64,000 nucleotides of DNA from Setomelanomma holmii (GCA_010015745.1 ML978219.1:124001-188000), one strand, 5' to 3'; positions 46,201-55,400 are shown, counted from the stretch's first letter. Translations and numbers: made by a program. Notes: a model not told the origin generated them from the letters alone.

Positions 46201-49200
46201 GCGACTCACAGAAGGCTATCGTGCATATGACGACATTACAGATACAGTGGTTGGCTTCTTGGTTTGTCTGACCATCGGTCTCGTCCTCGGGAGGAAAGAG
46301 CAAGAAGAGCAAGAGCAGAGTGTGACAAGTCAGAGCCTGGCTTATGTCTCCAACAACACCCCGTTCCTCGGTCGTCAAAGATCTGTCGGAAAGTCAGAAT
46401 GGTTTCTGCATGAGCTTGAGACCGGCTTGAGCCGAGGGCAACATGCCGTTGACGTTCGTTGGCATGCAATGCACTCACTCGCGATCATGAAGAGTACAGA
46501 TCCCAGGGCCACGTCAATCAGTGCGGTGCGGTCGCTGCTCCACGATCTCTTTGGTAGTCTATACGGTGACTGGAAGAAGAAGCTGCTGGAGGACCAAGAA
46601 AAGCAAGCCAAAGAGTCGAGCTTGTACACGTACAAGGGCATGGATGACGACACGGATGAGGAAGATCGAACACTCTTCCCAGACTACGAGGGAGACCAAG
46701 CTACCGAAGAAGGTACGACGCCGTCCTTGGTGGCTTCGAACTCTCGCGAACATGCGATACGCGTCGCAAATATGCACTTCGAACTGTTCGTACAAGGCAG
46801 TGACGCTTCCACAGCTATCAAGTCTTTGGTACAATGGTGTGCTTTTGCTCTGAATCGTGTCTCAGATAATGGAGCGCATGGAACAAGATACGAGAACGGT
46901 TTGCCAGCCATCTACCTCGCTATTGAGAAGCGTTTGGATGGTCTCAAGTCGAATACCGGCAAAACGTACAACTTCTATTATGATGCGAACCTTTTCGAAG
47001 CAAAACGCCTCATCGAGCTTGTGCATCGCATCCAGTCGCGCTACCGTCAGATTCGCAACATCTGGCCTGAGCACGCTACACTCTCTGAAGTTTTGCACAC
47101 GTGCGACGAAACACTCGAGTTCCGTCATGTTGACCCGGTTGCCAAATTCATCACCAAGGCAGAGAAGCTGCACGCATACATGCACGAATGGCAGAAGGTT
47201 GCGAGCAAGGAATACAGCACAGCTGGTCTCTACGATGATCTCACAAGATTGCTGGTTAGCTGGAGGCAACTCGAGCTTACAACATGGTCAAGATTGTTCG
47301 ACCTGGAAATGGAGAAGTTTCGTGATGATGCGAAAAGCTGGTTCTTTATTGCGTACGAAACTATCGTTGCAGCATCTGAGAGTGTCGAGGAGCAGAAGAG
47401 CATCAAAGCACATGCCAAGAATTTACTCAAATCGCTTGAGGGTTTCTTTGAGACGACAACACTAGGACAATTCGAGCAACGCATTAAGCTCTTGCAGCAA
47501 CTCCGCGCGCACGCTGCGACCCGCATGCAAGATTCGCAAGTCTTTGGAATCATTCATCACGCCCTTGACAACTTCATCGCATATTTCTCACGCCTAGAGA
47601 AGCCTGTGCACGAGGCCATTGCCAAAGGACGACAGGTTCTGGAGAAGGAAGTCAACAACGTGATCAAGCTTGCCAGCTGGAAAGACACAAACATCGAAGC
47701 CTTGAAGCAGAGCGCAAAGATAAGTCACAAGAAGCTGAGCAAATGGGTACGCAAGTTCAGAAAACTGCTCAATCGGCCAGTGGCCGGGTTTTGGACCGCT
47801 GGCTTCCCTGATGAGGGTCATCCAGCTCGACACGCTACGATGACATCCATCAATACCTCTATTAGTGCCGAAGCACAGGACATTTGCTCCACAAGCATTC
47901 CCGGCTGGACTGAGTGCCCAGTGCGCTTCAAGAACCTTAACGTCACAATCGCCTTGATGCGCAACAAGACCATGCCTAGTGTTAACACGGTTGATGGTGC
48001 CTCATACCTGGAGAATTTCGTTACGGAATTGGCTGCTTCCATGAGCGAGTTGCAAAAGGCGACACCAAGTACCCTCACTGAAGAGAACAAAGACTCTGTA
48101 CAGCATCTCAAGATTCAGAAGCGCAAGCTTTATGCCGATACGATGAAAGAATTGCGCCAGATGGGTGTCAACTCGAATCTTAGCGTGGATACTCTTGTCA
48201 AGCAAGATGAGCTATCGACGATACTGTCTACAATACCACCAATTCAGAAACATGACGGAAGATTTGGCAGCGCAGCAGACTATCACTTGCACCAGGCGCT
48301 CAATATACTGCCCCAGGTCCGAGCTGTCTCGAAAGAACATTCCGGTGACCTTACTCCCAACGACGTGGCCAAAAGCATCGGATACCTCGAAGGCTTGCTC
48401 CACATTACCATTCGACAGCGCAGCGTACTCAGCCGCAGTTTCGAACAGCTAGAGAGCCTCGGCGAGCCAATGTTGCTCGTCAGAAATCTCGGTCAACTCG
48501 TTCCTAGCGGAGTCTCGTGGCTGCCTCCACAACAGCATGATGCCATAAAGGACGTCCAGCCTAACCTGCGATGGCTTGGAGCCATGCTGAAGACAGGCGC
48601 TGAAATCGTGTCAGCACAGGCCAAGCTCGGAAAGACTAGTGAACTCGATGGATTGCTACACGCCATGCGACAGTGCGAGACGACGTTCAGAAATCTAGCA
48701 GATCGCTATGATCAACTGCCGATGCTACCGAGCAATTTGCAGTCTGAAGCACATCATAGCCATGGAGAATTGGTCAAAGCTCACCTGAACGAGATGCACG
48801 ATCTGTTCAACAAGTGGATGGATGAGAACGATATGGCTCGTACCATCCTACGGCACGTTCAGCCGTTCTTGTTCTGGTATCCCGAAATCAAGATCCTTGA
48901 ATCACCAGAACAGTCGCGCAACTCAATCGAAACTTATGCGCGCGACGTTCTTGCTTCGGTAGATCTTGTACTAGGCTCAATGCAAGACGTTGAAGCCGCT
49001 TTGAAGGAGTTACCGAGCTCCAACGAGGATGCGGCATGGCTTGTAAAGGAAGAAAAGGCCCTTTCCGTGGCGCTGATTGCTTTGCACACATCACAGATCA
49101 CGGCGACCATACAAGCACTATCGGACAAAGTACATCTTCTCTACAAGAGTGACGATCTGCAGGCTGCTGCCGCACTGTTTGCTTCCATTGGCCCTATGCT

Positions 49201-51967
49201 CGAACAGTATGTCGAATCGCACAACTACCTCATCAGCCGCTTTGACAGTTTACACGCGTCGACTGCTAGTCTCTTACATAGGCTGTCGAAGTCGTTCATC
49301 CAGATCGGCACACAAGGCTTTTGTCAACCAACGGAGAAGTCTGCAGACCAGCAAAAAGGGCAGAACGATAAGCTCGAAGAAGGTACAGGTCTTGGTGCTG
49401 GCGAAGGGGCCGAAGACATCTCCAAGGATATCGAGGACGATGAGGATCTTGAAGATCTGGCGCAAGAGAAGGGTGAGCGAGATGGTAGTATCGAGGAGAA
49501 TGAAGACGCAGTCGATATGGGCGAGCAGGAGATGGAGGGTGAGACGGAGCAAATGGGTGAGAAGGAAGACAAAGGTGACGAGTCTGGCGAGGAAGGCGAT
49601 GACGATGCTCAGAGCGAAGTCGGGAGCGTTGATGATCTAGGTCCAAGCGCAGTCGATGAGAAAATGTGGGATGAAGGTGGCAAAGAAGACGATGCAAAGG
49701 ACAGAGAAGGCAAAGAAGACGTTGGCACGGAGAATCAGGAAGAGCAGGTTGCTGCTGAGCAGGAGGAAAAGGAAAAGGAGAAAGCTGGCGAAGTTGGGAA
49801 AGACAAAGACAAAGAGGGTGAGCAAGAAGACGAGGATGTGGATATGGAAGGCGAAGATCAGGAGGAGAACGTTGGTGTCGGCGAGGCCGAGAAGATGGAT
49901 CCTCACGCAAAGGAAGAGGAGACGCTCGACTTGCCTGAGGATCTCAACATTGACGGTCAAGACGATGAGGGAAACGACGATGATGACCTTGGTGATATGG
50001 ATATGGGCGACGATTTAGCAGAGGACGAGGCAGAGGATAACAACGCCGATGCCCCTCCAGATGCTGCCGACGACGATATCGGACTCGAGCAGGAGGGCGA
50101 GGACGAGAACGAAACTACTGGTCATGTTCAAGATGAGGAACAACTGCCCGAAGACCAAGAAGATGAGACTGATGAGCCTATGGACGATGATGCGATACCC
50201 CTCACCGACGACAACGTGCCAGATGATGAGGCACGGGATGCGAAAGACACCGATCAAGCGGATCCGAGTGCTGACGCTGGTACTGGAAATGAGGCTAATG
50301 AGGAGGCGCACAAGAACAATAAGGAGCAAGCATCTGCAAGCGCTGCAAGCCAAGACGAAGGCCAAGAAGGTGACACATCCGAGCAGAAGCAGAAAACAAC
50401 TGCTGAGGATGGCACACTCGGACAAACCACAGCGCCCGATGCCGGTGGTCGTGGTGAGCAGCCAGAAGAATCGCGCGAGACACAGTCATTCAAGAAGCTT
50501 GGCGATATGCTCGAAAAGTGGTACAACCAGCAAAAGCTAATTTCCGAGACCCGAGAGAAAGACGAGACTCAAGCACAGCAGATTGACAAGGAGATCGACA
50601 TGGCTGATGCCGATTTTGAGCATCTCGAGGATGAGGAGGCACAGGCTGATACACAAGCACTTGGTACCGCGACAGAGGAGCAAGCGACGGCCTTGAATCA
50701 CGACATGGCTTTGCCGGTGTATGAAGATGAAAGAAAAATGTCCACTCGACCTGAGGATAACGACGAAGACGACGAAGCCAAGGAGGACGTCGACATGGCT
50801 GAAGCTGAGCCTGAACAAGAAAAGCCCTCAGACGAGCAGCAGCAGTCCAATGCGGCGGAAGGCAAGCCCCAAACTTTTGTTGGCGAGCAGCGGTCTCTGG
50901 ATCAAGATGAGGATGAGAACATAGAAGACGTTCAACCAATGGACGAGGATGTGTCCGATGCCTCCTCTGTAGATGAGGTCGAAACGCAACTGGAACTCAC
51001 CCATCTCGACGCCAACACCATAACGCTAGATACCGCACGCGCCCTCTGGCTCGCTCACGAAAGCGCAACTCATTCTCTGTCCCAACAACTGACCGAGCAC
51101 CTTCGCCTCATCCTCGCACCTACACTCGCAACTAAGCTCCGTGGTGACTTCCGCACAGGCAAACGCTTGAACTTGAAGCGTATCATCCCGTACATTGCCT
51201 CAGGATACAAACGTGACAAGATCTGGTTGAGGCGCAGTCAGCCGTCGAAGCGAAGCTATCAAGTCATGATTGCGCTGGACGACAGCAAAAGTATGGCCGA
51301 GAGCGGTGCAAGCAGTCTAGCGCTAAAAACGCTGACACTCGTCACGAAGTCACTCGCCATGCTCGAAGTCGGAGAAGTCAGTGTCGTCGGATTCGGAGAC
51401 CAAGTCAACGTCGCGCATGACTTTGACAAGCCATTCACATCCGAGGCAGGTGTCAGGGTATTCGAGCAGTTCGGTTTTGATGCCGCGAAGACGAACGTTC
51501 GCGGTCTAGTTGACAAGAGCTTGGAGCTGTTCGCAGACGCTAGACAGAAGGGAAGTACGTCTGCGGGCGAGGATCTTTGGCAGCTCATGCTCATTGTGAG
51601 TGATGGTATATGCGACTCGCACGCCGAGATTCAGCGCTTGGTTCGTAAAGCGCAGGAGGAGCGTGTCATGATCGTCTTCATCATTATTGACTCGTCAGCT
51701 TCGTCACCAGGCGTTGCGCCAATATCAATGTCCACTGAAAATTCGGTTGCGCAGTCTTCGGTGGCCGTAGCAAAGGAGAAGGACAAGACGTCTATACTGG
51801 ATCTTCAGTCTGTCGAAATCACGCCTGAAGGCAAGGTCGTGAGGTGGAAGTACATGGAACGTTTTCCGTTCAGATATTATCTGGTCGTGAGGGATGTCAG
51901 AGAGTTGCCGGGTGTTTTGGCTGGGGCGTTGAGGCAATGGTTCGGGGAGGTTGCGGGGACTGCATAA
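37238..51967 (+). CDS. MDN1: Midasin (Rea1/Mdn1), dynein-like AAA+ ATPase
   Basis: Removes assembly factors (Rsa4, Ytm1) from pre-60S ribosomes in the nucleolus and nucleoplasm. One uninterrupted exon of 4909 codons, the usual size. Six AAA+ modules are marked by P-loops GLAGSGKT (about residue 289), GETGTGKT (621), GPTSSGKT (1060), GETGCGKT (1358), GNPGVGKT (1743) and GAPGSGKT (2050). A long helical linker follows, then a D/E-rich segment at about 4050-4585, then the MIDAS domain with DDSKSM (DxSxS motif, near residue 4680), VSVVGFGDQV and VSDGICDSH, which binds the UBL domains of the assembly factors. A start at 37301 (MVDINALATKAL), 21 codons on, is also possible. Long antisense frames inside this gene are shadows of its codon use. 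Confidence 0.98.
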   Translation: MTIYDTPACKMACNHNQHTTRMVDINALATKALNSARTDEVFLTHGALCTEICARWIQSEVHIEQKIAAFGRILPLAPHLAEHVERFLDGLSTSPILGSQASSTVGDALARLPEPVLVECLLGAFRLLSYDCRNFAKYVRPVALESLFRHMSLVVRYLSVRIFSLYVHAADHAIQEMLKRCVGEGDVEGPWEGHQIDYRFLSLWEEKRWKQLHASLQHRQSEEKDLEEIIPSHGLSAYTVDINGILLPRLDGAPSQENPTKLVGTPTTESNLRTIANGLLHSEPILLTGLAGSGKTLLTRYFAWQLHKLDTMVTLHLNEQSDAKLLIGMYTTGAKPGTFSWRPGVLTTAVKEGRWIFIEDLDRAPNEVISTLLPLIERGELLIPSRGETIRAGRGFRIIATMRSTLNPRGQEVIPRLNMIGHRFWKSITVHTPQLAEFEHILHVKYPSLQKHMSRLIRVYSRLLELYSDAKFSAENGTSIRAITPRDLLKWCSRIDVLLTAAPTFSTAQADDIFMEAFDCFAGSLRSENARFRVMACVAEELHIDPQKRDHLLHSRVVKLQVPSKSTTSGSIQVGRAKLPRHRISKRIGSSRPFSTNNYTLRLLEKLAVAVNRQEPLLLVGETGTGKTTCIQYLAEQLGRKLVAFNLSQQSESGDLLGGYKPVNVRSLVIPLKDDFDEIFDTTFSRKKNQRFIEMLGKRIAKGEWKRVCTLWREALKMVDAARKAHESQTSSPDPDGEQPKKKRKMDSLPANFPTARWEKFATDLYNLEAQLANGTEAFAFSFLEGNIVKAVRNGDWILLDEINLASSDTLEALADLLGGGPDGSPSVLLTETGNVERVVAHPDFRVFAAMNPATDVGKKDLPSGIRSRFTELYVESPDGDELSLRNIVEKYLGGDGTDPVVTRVARDVTKLYTAIQSLAKSNMLVDGADQKAHFSLRTLTRTLSYAREIAPLCSLRRALYEGFHMSFLTFLGKASEDLVTPLITEHLFPQKVGMKAELGKPLQQPNDGRSYVRQGHYWLRQGVHPVEEQSHYIITPFVQRNMNNLIRAASTRRYPVLIQGPTSSGKTSMIEYLAKRSGNKFVRINNHEHTDLQEYLGSYISGADGKLIFQEGILVKALREGHWIVLDELNLAPTDVLEALNRLLDDNRELLIPETQEVVRPHNDFMLFATQNPAGLYGGRKVMSRAFRNRFLELHFDDIPVEELTEILHRRTMIPESWCKRIVQVYQELSTLRQENRIFEQKSFATLRDLFRWAQRKADTIQDLANNGYMLLAERVRKDEERLAVKKAIETVMSRNGPKVMIDVARIFDEDPSSGIARLVKGDATSGASVVWTRAMRRLFVLVAHALRNNEPVLLIGETGCGKTTVCQLLADEFKNQLHIVNAHQNTETGDLIGAQRPIRNRAAIEEHIRQQILEVLDIVQHVNTESESFSLGALQDLYDRLVKEAPNMVPIALRDAIQLNRIKAAALFEWADGSLVHAMKHGHYFLLDEISLAEDSVLERLNSVLEPSRTLLLAEKGPNDCEIVAVDGFQFLATMNPGGDYGKKELSPALRNRFTEIWVPAMSDLDDILQIVQSKLSPIARQYAAAIVSFSQWFNEKYNTSVTSSISIRDSLAWVSFLNSCSQDDPIFGVVHGAAMVFIDTLGANPAGLLAIPQASVKQERQACLQRLSELLKRDIAPLYFDPTIIASTDETFQIGTFSIPRINRTTATASDFALEAPTTCSNAMRILRALQLPKPILLEGNPGVGKTTLVTALAQAIGKPLTRLNLSEQTDLMDLFGSDVPVEGGVAGTFAWRDAPFLKAMKNGDWVLLDEMNLASQSVLEGLNAVLDHRGEVYVSELDQTFHKHKDFRVFAAQNPHHQGGGRKGLPASFVNRFTVVYADIFQPEDLTLICNKIFPTIADTEVEKLIKFVAGLDEQVVSYRSFGQLGAPWEFNLRDTLRWLQLLASDHFSGTARDFLDTIFVQRFRTDSDRARLLDLFQHVYGVHEPRMTLFHNLSADTLQVGLGLLSRNKVTAPSAPVSALRVSQLGAMEALIVSVKQNWPVILVGAPGSGKTTLIDQLASFAGADMVNFAMNADIDAMDLVGGYEQVDPTRELHRCAQKLEAYIQRRITTAQQSLHHHIALLEHLHRADFFISIMHQHPALNSVARSDAEASDLVEELRGHLRVASQHIDGARFQWVDGVLIRALEEGKWLVLDHANLCSSAVLDRLNSLLEPNGYLSINEHATADGEARIVRPHPNFRIFMTVDPRFGELSRAMRNRAVEICLLDSEQHDDQRPPTGIEYPLDSNIYRFRQFKVNEGHLSLTLETRFANLSFDDSAYLNSFMKQAAFGLLSDAEHENMNGITNELTNGDAVQVWTPSLSKGVNSRLPYFAQFLKSAWIPQARACHDEAGGNLLAQLVAYHPFGNELALHRTDVSVEKGTWLAAMYNLMLDAYNMQSAIHGLPPVKFERRKEKQKMPAFLHAYWIAFGKVLDGLWATYQGDLPLDNSFLRPLSNLFWAFFALAEGSTFDRATFQTYLKMLASALPKGSGEANPLVQDMQISLSKQVAVFGSEVQLTTGLAMERIWYAFKPTTSRSQTQLEAILKLEDLADRIDAIMWKSSLSLDEMAQFRDRIASSLDLVRRDAADAGELIVALGAAVEHLEQTITEYSTTSTPYFEQEFEGLCQFLDVAFNDHEVNRQFYLKPPPAVVAARAKSSLLARRPTKLRSVDIGRSHQPPDHFAKLYRYLGLTHQPVNPMALLGQFHVSMLSKLSSADEVQLSQLDRFESELQIISQQLALDADRITQDQYQVHEDMFRAIYNALYASHCVEVCATLHEGKVSFHDDAPISEAYRIKLQSGFAKCYRPIGSVDAKAWIQLGLFGLVLDVPNYPHDPALRPMIERDMFNQEQRNLRQLLTALRQFQLDTTGQNTSFWIRDVESRIERMGQEPSVPAIVRPDISQLDDLQGEFSNLLNTIQPLFNETMTIEEATKDVTLHQNVSRIIQRLTEGYRAYDDITDTVVGFLVCLTIGLVLGRKEQEEQEQSVTSQSLAYVSNNTPFLGRQRSVGKSEWFLHELETGLSRGQHAVDVRWHAMHSLAIMKSTDPRATSISAVRSLLHDLFGSLYGDWKKKLLEDQEKQAKESSLYTYKGMDDDTDEEDRTLFPDYEGDQATEEGTTPSLVASNSREHAIRVANMHFELFVQGSDASTAIKSLVQWCAFALNRVSDNGAHGTRYENGLPAIYLAIEKRLDGLKSNTGKTYNFYYDANLFEAKRLIELVHRIQSRYRQIRNIWPEHATLSEVLHTCDETLEFRHVDPVAKFITKAEKLHAYMHEWQKVASKEYSTAGLYDDLTRLLVSWRQLELTTWSRLFDLEMEKFRDDAKSWFFIAYETIVAASESVEEQKSIKAHAKNLLKSLEGFFETTTLGQFEQRIKLLQQLRAHAATRMQDSQVFGIIHHALDNFIAYFSRLEKPVHEAIAKGRQVLEKEVNNVIKLASWKDTNIEALKQSAKISHKKLSKWVRKFRKLLNRPVAGFWTAGFPDEGHPARHATMTSINTSISAEAQDICSTSIPGWTECPVRFKNLNVTIALMRNKTMPSVNTVDGASYLENFVTELAASMSELQKATPSTLTEENKDSVQHLKIQKRKLYADTMKELRQMGVNSNLSVDTLVKQDELSTILSTIPPIQKHDGRFGSAADYHLHQALNILPQVRAVSKEHSGDLTPNDVAKSIGYLEGLLHITIRQRSVLSRSFEQLESLGEPMLLVRNLGQLVPSGVSWLPPQQHDAIKDVQPNLRWLGAMLKTGAEIVSAQAKLGKTSELDGLLHAMRQCETTFRNLADRYDQLPMLPSNLQSEAHHSHGELVKAHLNEMHDLFNKWMDENDMARTILRHVQPFLFWYPEIKILESPEQSRNSIETYARDVLASVDLVLGSMQDVEAALKELPSSNEDAAWLVKEEKALSVALIALHTSQITATIQALSDKVHLLYKSDDLQAAAALFASIGPMLEQYVESHNYLISRFDSLHASTASLLHRLSKSFIQIGTQGFCQPTEKSADQQKGQNDKLEEGTGLGAGEGAEDISKDIEDDEDLEDLAQEKGERDGSIEENEDAVDMGEQEMEGETEQMGEKEDKGDESGEEGDDDAQSEVGSVDDLGPSAVDEKMWDEGGKEDDAKDREGKEDVGTENQEEQVAAEQEEKEKEKAGEVGKDKDKEGEQEDEDVDMEGEDQEENVGVGEAEKMDPHAKEEETLDLPEDLNIDGQDDEGNDDDDLGDMDMGDDLAEDEAEDNNADAPPDAADDDIGLEQEGEDENETTGHVQDEEQLPEDQEDETDEPMDDDAIPLTDDNVPDDEARDAKDTDQADPSADAGTGNEANEEAHKNNKEQASASAASQDEGQEGDTSEQKQKTTAEDGTLGQTTAPDAGGRGEQPEESRETQSFKKLGDMLEKWYNQQKLISETREKDETQAQQIDKEIDMADADFEHLEDEEAQADTQALGTATEEQATALNHDMALPVYEDERKMSTRPEDNDEDDEAKEDVDMAEAEPEQEKPSDEQQQSNAAEGKPQTFVGEQRSLDQDEDENIEDVQPMDEDVSDASSVDEVETQLELTHLDANTITLDTARALWLAHESATHSLSQQLTEHLRLILAPTLATKLRGDFRTGKRLNLKRIIPYIASGYKRDKIWLRRSQPSKRSYQVMIALDDSKSMAESGASSLALKTLTLVTKSLAMLEVGEVSVVGFGDQVNVAHDFDKPFTSEAGVRVFEQFGFDAAKTNVRGLVDKSLELFADARQKGSTSAGEDLWQLMLIVSDGICDSHAEIQRLVRKAQEERVMIVFIIIDSSASSPGVAPISMSTENSVAQSSVAVAKEKDKTSILDLQSVEITPEGKVVRWKYMERFPFRYYLVVRDVRELPGVLAGALRQWFGEVAGTA

Positions 51968-53084
51968 AGCCGGAGTTGCGGCGTGGTTTAAGGCAGATTT
52001 TTGTTTCCCTCGACGAATGTGGAGGTTTGTAGATTACCTTCGAGGCATATAAGGAGGCAACAGTACGCACACATCGTTTCGTTCATGGTTCGGGTCCTGG
52101 ACGATGCTGGGCAAAAGTGAGGTGAAGCTCGCAGCGCAACTGATCTGTGGACTACGTCAGCACGAAGTGTGCCCACGATACTACCACGATGAACGTACCC
52201 GAAAGCGCCACATCTTTGCGAGCCGGTCAAGAATTGTGGGTCCAGCATTGGGAGATCCAGCAGGTCGGTTTACCGACATGCGATGGCATGCATGTCTTTA
52301 AACCACGAAGGAAGGACTCGATCCTAAGTGTGTGGACGTTATGAGGCTCAGCGAACGCAATGTGATTGGACGCAGGTCTAAGGGGACGTGCATTTGTCGT
52401 GCATGGTGGTGTATGAGGTCCTTCGTAAGTGTGCGCGGAATTGGAAAGACGGAAGCCCCACTTGCTGGGGAGGTGGCCCTGATGGCAGGGCGAAGGATGG
52501 TGCAGATCTTGTTCGCGGCGACGCCAGGTCATCGGGCTTTGGACCATCCAAACCCGGCCATAGGAAGAAACGTTCAGTGAATCCCTGAAGCGATTCACCG
52601 CTCTCTGTCTCTATGATTCGCTAGCTTTGCTACCAGTCTTCTGTGAGCGGATTTGACAACGGTCATGACAGCGTCCCTGTCGTTGCCGAGTAATAGTGCA
52701 GGCGCTACAGCGTGCTCTCTTGGTTCCATTGGCCGGAGCCAAGTCGAGAATAAGATCGTACACGCACCGAGTGCTTGTCTACTCCTCACTAGCAATGACA
52801 GCTGGTGACAAGGTCGTGTGCAAAGTACGCCACCGAGACCTGAATGACACCCAGCCCATTTTTGTTCACTTGCTAGCAAAACCCCTTCAACTAACGTTGG
52901 GCACCTCTTGGATACACCTCCTCCTGTGCAGCGCACTATAAGAATGGCATACCCTCATGTCCAATATGGCTACAGTCATAGTCCGAGCTATTGCGCCTTC
53001 GAAATTGCATACTAAACTCCCTTTATCTTGTTCCTACATACTATACTCCACACACCAGACTCCACACTAACACTCGACGTCAAC
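51968..53084. other. Intergenic region 3' of MDN1, no gene seen
   Basis: About 1.1 kb. Short frames on both strands lack protein-like composition and splice signals that fit. The right end holds the promoter of the small gene at 53085, including a C/A-rich leader (cacacaccagactccacac). Confidence 0.5.
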
Positions 53085-53385
53085 ATGACCCAAGGCTCTT
53101 CAACAACTCCTAATACCGGGCCGCCGGGCATACGTTTCCATTTTGTCAGCTATGAGCATGCGAGCCCAGATAGCATCTCGTAAGTGGAGGTACCTTACTT
53201 GCATAAGACCGCTTGCGACTAATTCGACTGCCAGGGTAGGAGCAGATTGCGGTTGCTCCACGAAGACTGACGGATACTGCCATCCTCTTGATGTACTAGC
53301 TGTACAAGTTACTACAGTGTTAAAGGAAAACACGGTCACTCATGAGAAGGTCCTGTTCGGTATTGGTTCTCAATTCGAGCAGTGA
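53085..53385 (+). CDS. Hypothetical protein, two exons, 81 aa (tentative)
   Basis: Exons 53085-53179 and 53235-53385. The donor GTAAGT is perfect, the acceptor TGCCAG has an upstream CTAAT. Exon 1 starts MTQGSSTTPNTGPPGIRFHF and continues VSYEHASPDSIS, which resembles the N-termini of small fungal nuclear proteins (xFxFVxxxxP), though the basic stretch expected next is absent. Exon 2 has three Cys (DCGCSTKTDGYC). The first exon is the best part; further exons or a different second exon are possible. Confidence 0.4.
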
Positions 53386-53740
53386 CCGCGCCAGAAGCAT
53401 ACCGTAACATGCTGCTTGTAGCACTTCGGCGAGTGCGTTTGCATCGCTCGAGGGCATGTTCTTTTATGGTCTGGGAGCATGGGTTTCATCTTCGAGTGTT
53501 GACTTTGACACTCGCTCGTCCGATGGTAGCTGTTGGTGTTCCACCAAGGCTCTTCAAGCGACTCAAAACAGAGTCCAAAGAGGCAATGGGCGTGATGGGC
53601 AGAGTAACAGCAATACAGATAGGGCCGACGGTACACACCTCCATGTGGTCGATAGGGTAGCGTAGACAATGGTGTGCCTTCCATGTCTTCTGCTTCGGTC
53701 CTCAATCTTCTGTCAAGTGCGTACTGTGTTATTGTGCTGA
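53386..53740. other. Convergent spacer, no gene seen
   Basis: 355 bases between the tentative small gene and the stop of the nickel/cobalt transporter. Confidence 0.5.
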
Positions 53741-55140
53741 TCAGCGACGCAAAGATCCTGCAGCATCCGGGACCTTAAAAGGCTGAATTTCGACGTCGAT
53801 TTCCTTAGCTCCGGCGCAGTTTGGTGTTGGTGTTGACTGGAGCGCCTCATCGGTCACGAGTGTCGCCGGAAGGTCCTGAGGTAGTGGCTCGAAGTGCGCA
53901 TTGCTAACCCTCTTCTTGTCTATCCGACGTCTCCAAGGCTTATACAAAAGGACACTTAGTCCTCCGAAGACAACAAACGTGCCACAGATCGCTCCACCTA
54001 TAGATCGTCAGCTTATATCTCTGTAAATCTGCAGAATTTTACATGCCCACGATGTCCCATGCTTCACCAAGTCTTTCCACTCCATCCCAGAATTTTCCAT
54101 GCGGCTCTGCAACGTTCAATATGAGGTTCAGAAATTGGACGGTGCCAATCACTATTGCCACAATGACCGTGATGACCGTCAAGACGATGCTATAGTAGCA
54201 TATTGCGATTGGATCGCGCGCTAGCTGGGTGCTTGTGTAGAGGCTCATCATCAGGGCACCATCTGTCGTGTCTAATAAACACATGCCTGCCGTGAATAGC
54301 AGAGGAAAGATCAGAATAAGCCATATCGATGTACCTTTTGTCGCTTGAATAGAGCTGATGCCCAAGATAGCAATTTCCGAAGACGTGTCGAAGCCCAGAC
54401 CAAAGAGAACGCCGAGCGGATACATCTTCCAAGGCTTGTCAATGAGCTTGAAAAGACGCTGTAGTATGGGAAACAAACAACCGCCACCCTGGATCTTAAA
54501 CTCCTCGTGTTCGGATCCTGGGTCACTCAAAATCATTTTCTTCATCTGTACGACTAGCTTGTACAGTATGTAGACGTTCATAAGACCTAGCAGAAGGAGA
54601 AATGCCGCAGATACGGAAGTGCCGATAATGCCGCCGACGCGTTCAAAGTTGTCGAACTTGGATGAAACGGCGGCTGCGGTGCCAGCAACCACCAGCGAAG
54701 TGGCGATGACAACGGTGGAATGTCCCAGCGAGAAGAACATGCCTACTGTGACGGGTCGTTGGCCTGAGGCAATCAACCGGCGTGTCATCAAATCGATGGC
54801 AGAAATATGGTCTGCATCCAAGGCATGTCGCAGTCCCAGGGTGTAGGAAAGAATGGCTGTAGACACGAGTGGAGTGTGCCAGTGCTGGAAGAATTTGTTC
54901 AGCTCAGCATGAATAGACATGGGTTTGGGGCCTTACCAGCACTATACCGACCGCTGCCCAGGTGAGGAGATTCACTACAATGAGTGTGACTATTATGGCA
55001 ATAGCTGGAAATGGAAGCTTTTGTATGTAAGGTACACGCGAATGGTAATGTGATGCTTTTGCCGATACACTGCGAAAGAATGAAGGCTTGTTAATCGTCT
55101 CTGCCAGGTTAATGGATGCAGGCCGTGAAAGCGCCATCAT
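53741..55140 (-). CDS. High-affinity nickel/cobalt transporter (NiCoT family)
   Basis: Plasma-membrane secondary transporter for Ni2+ or Co2+. Exons 55140-54937, 54884-54047 and 53997-53741 give 432 aa. NiCoT signatures: GLRHALDADHISAID (the HX4DH metal motif), FSLGHSTVV, LGFDTSSEIAILG and the segment LLDTTDGALM. About eight hydrophobic helices are visible. Intron 1 (52 nt) is GT-AG; without it the frame would break before the HX4DH helix. The last intron (53998-54046) only gives the family sequence DIVGGAICGTFVVFGG if the donor is GC (G|GCATGT) and the acceptor TATAG, with a CTGAC branch site. If retained, the protein ends after VGM and loses its last membrane helix. A fungal Ni transporter usually serves urease. 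Confidence 0.9.
53998..54046 (-). other. GC-AG intron in the nickel/cobalt transporter gene
   Basis: 49 nt, donor GCATGT, branch CTGAC, acceptor CTATAG. The nearby GTAAAA does not restore the frame with any AG downstream that I could find. Retention gives a TAA two codons on. Confidence 0.65.
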
Positions 55141-55400
55141 AAAGGAACCTATGAGCGGGCGACAATGGCGATCAAGTTCAAGGAAAGAGACGATAATAGA
55201 GGGAAGAAGCGATGCGAATCTGGGCTTGTGAGCAAATACCGTGGGATGTAATGAACCAAGTGGGGCTCGCAGCTGTTATCGCGAAGCTACCCCGCCAGCT
55301 GATGACCAGTAGTGATGTTCGGATGACTCTCGGCTATTTACACCTCACAAATTTACGTCTCCAATGCATAGCAAAACCGAAGCCCATGAAAGTACTAGAC

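Noticed and set aside
38155..50939. Long antisense frames inside the midasin gene (up to 228 codons)
   Set aside because: They mirror the codon use of the sense gene, have no domain signatures, and the sense protein is certain.
52595..52936. A 113-codon minus-strand frame downstream of midasin
   Set aside because: No motif or splice context; composition is typical of chance frames.
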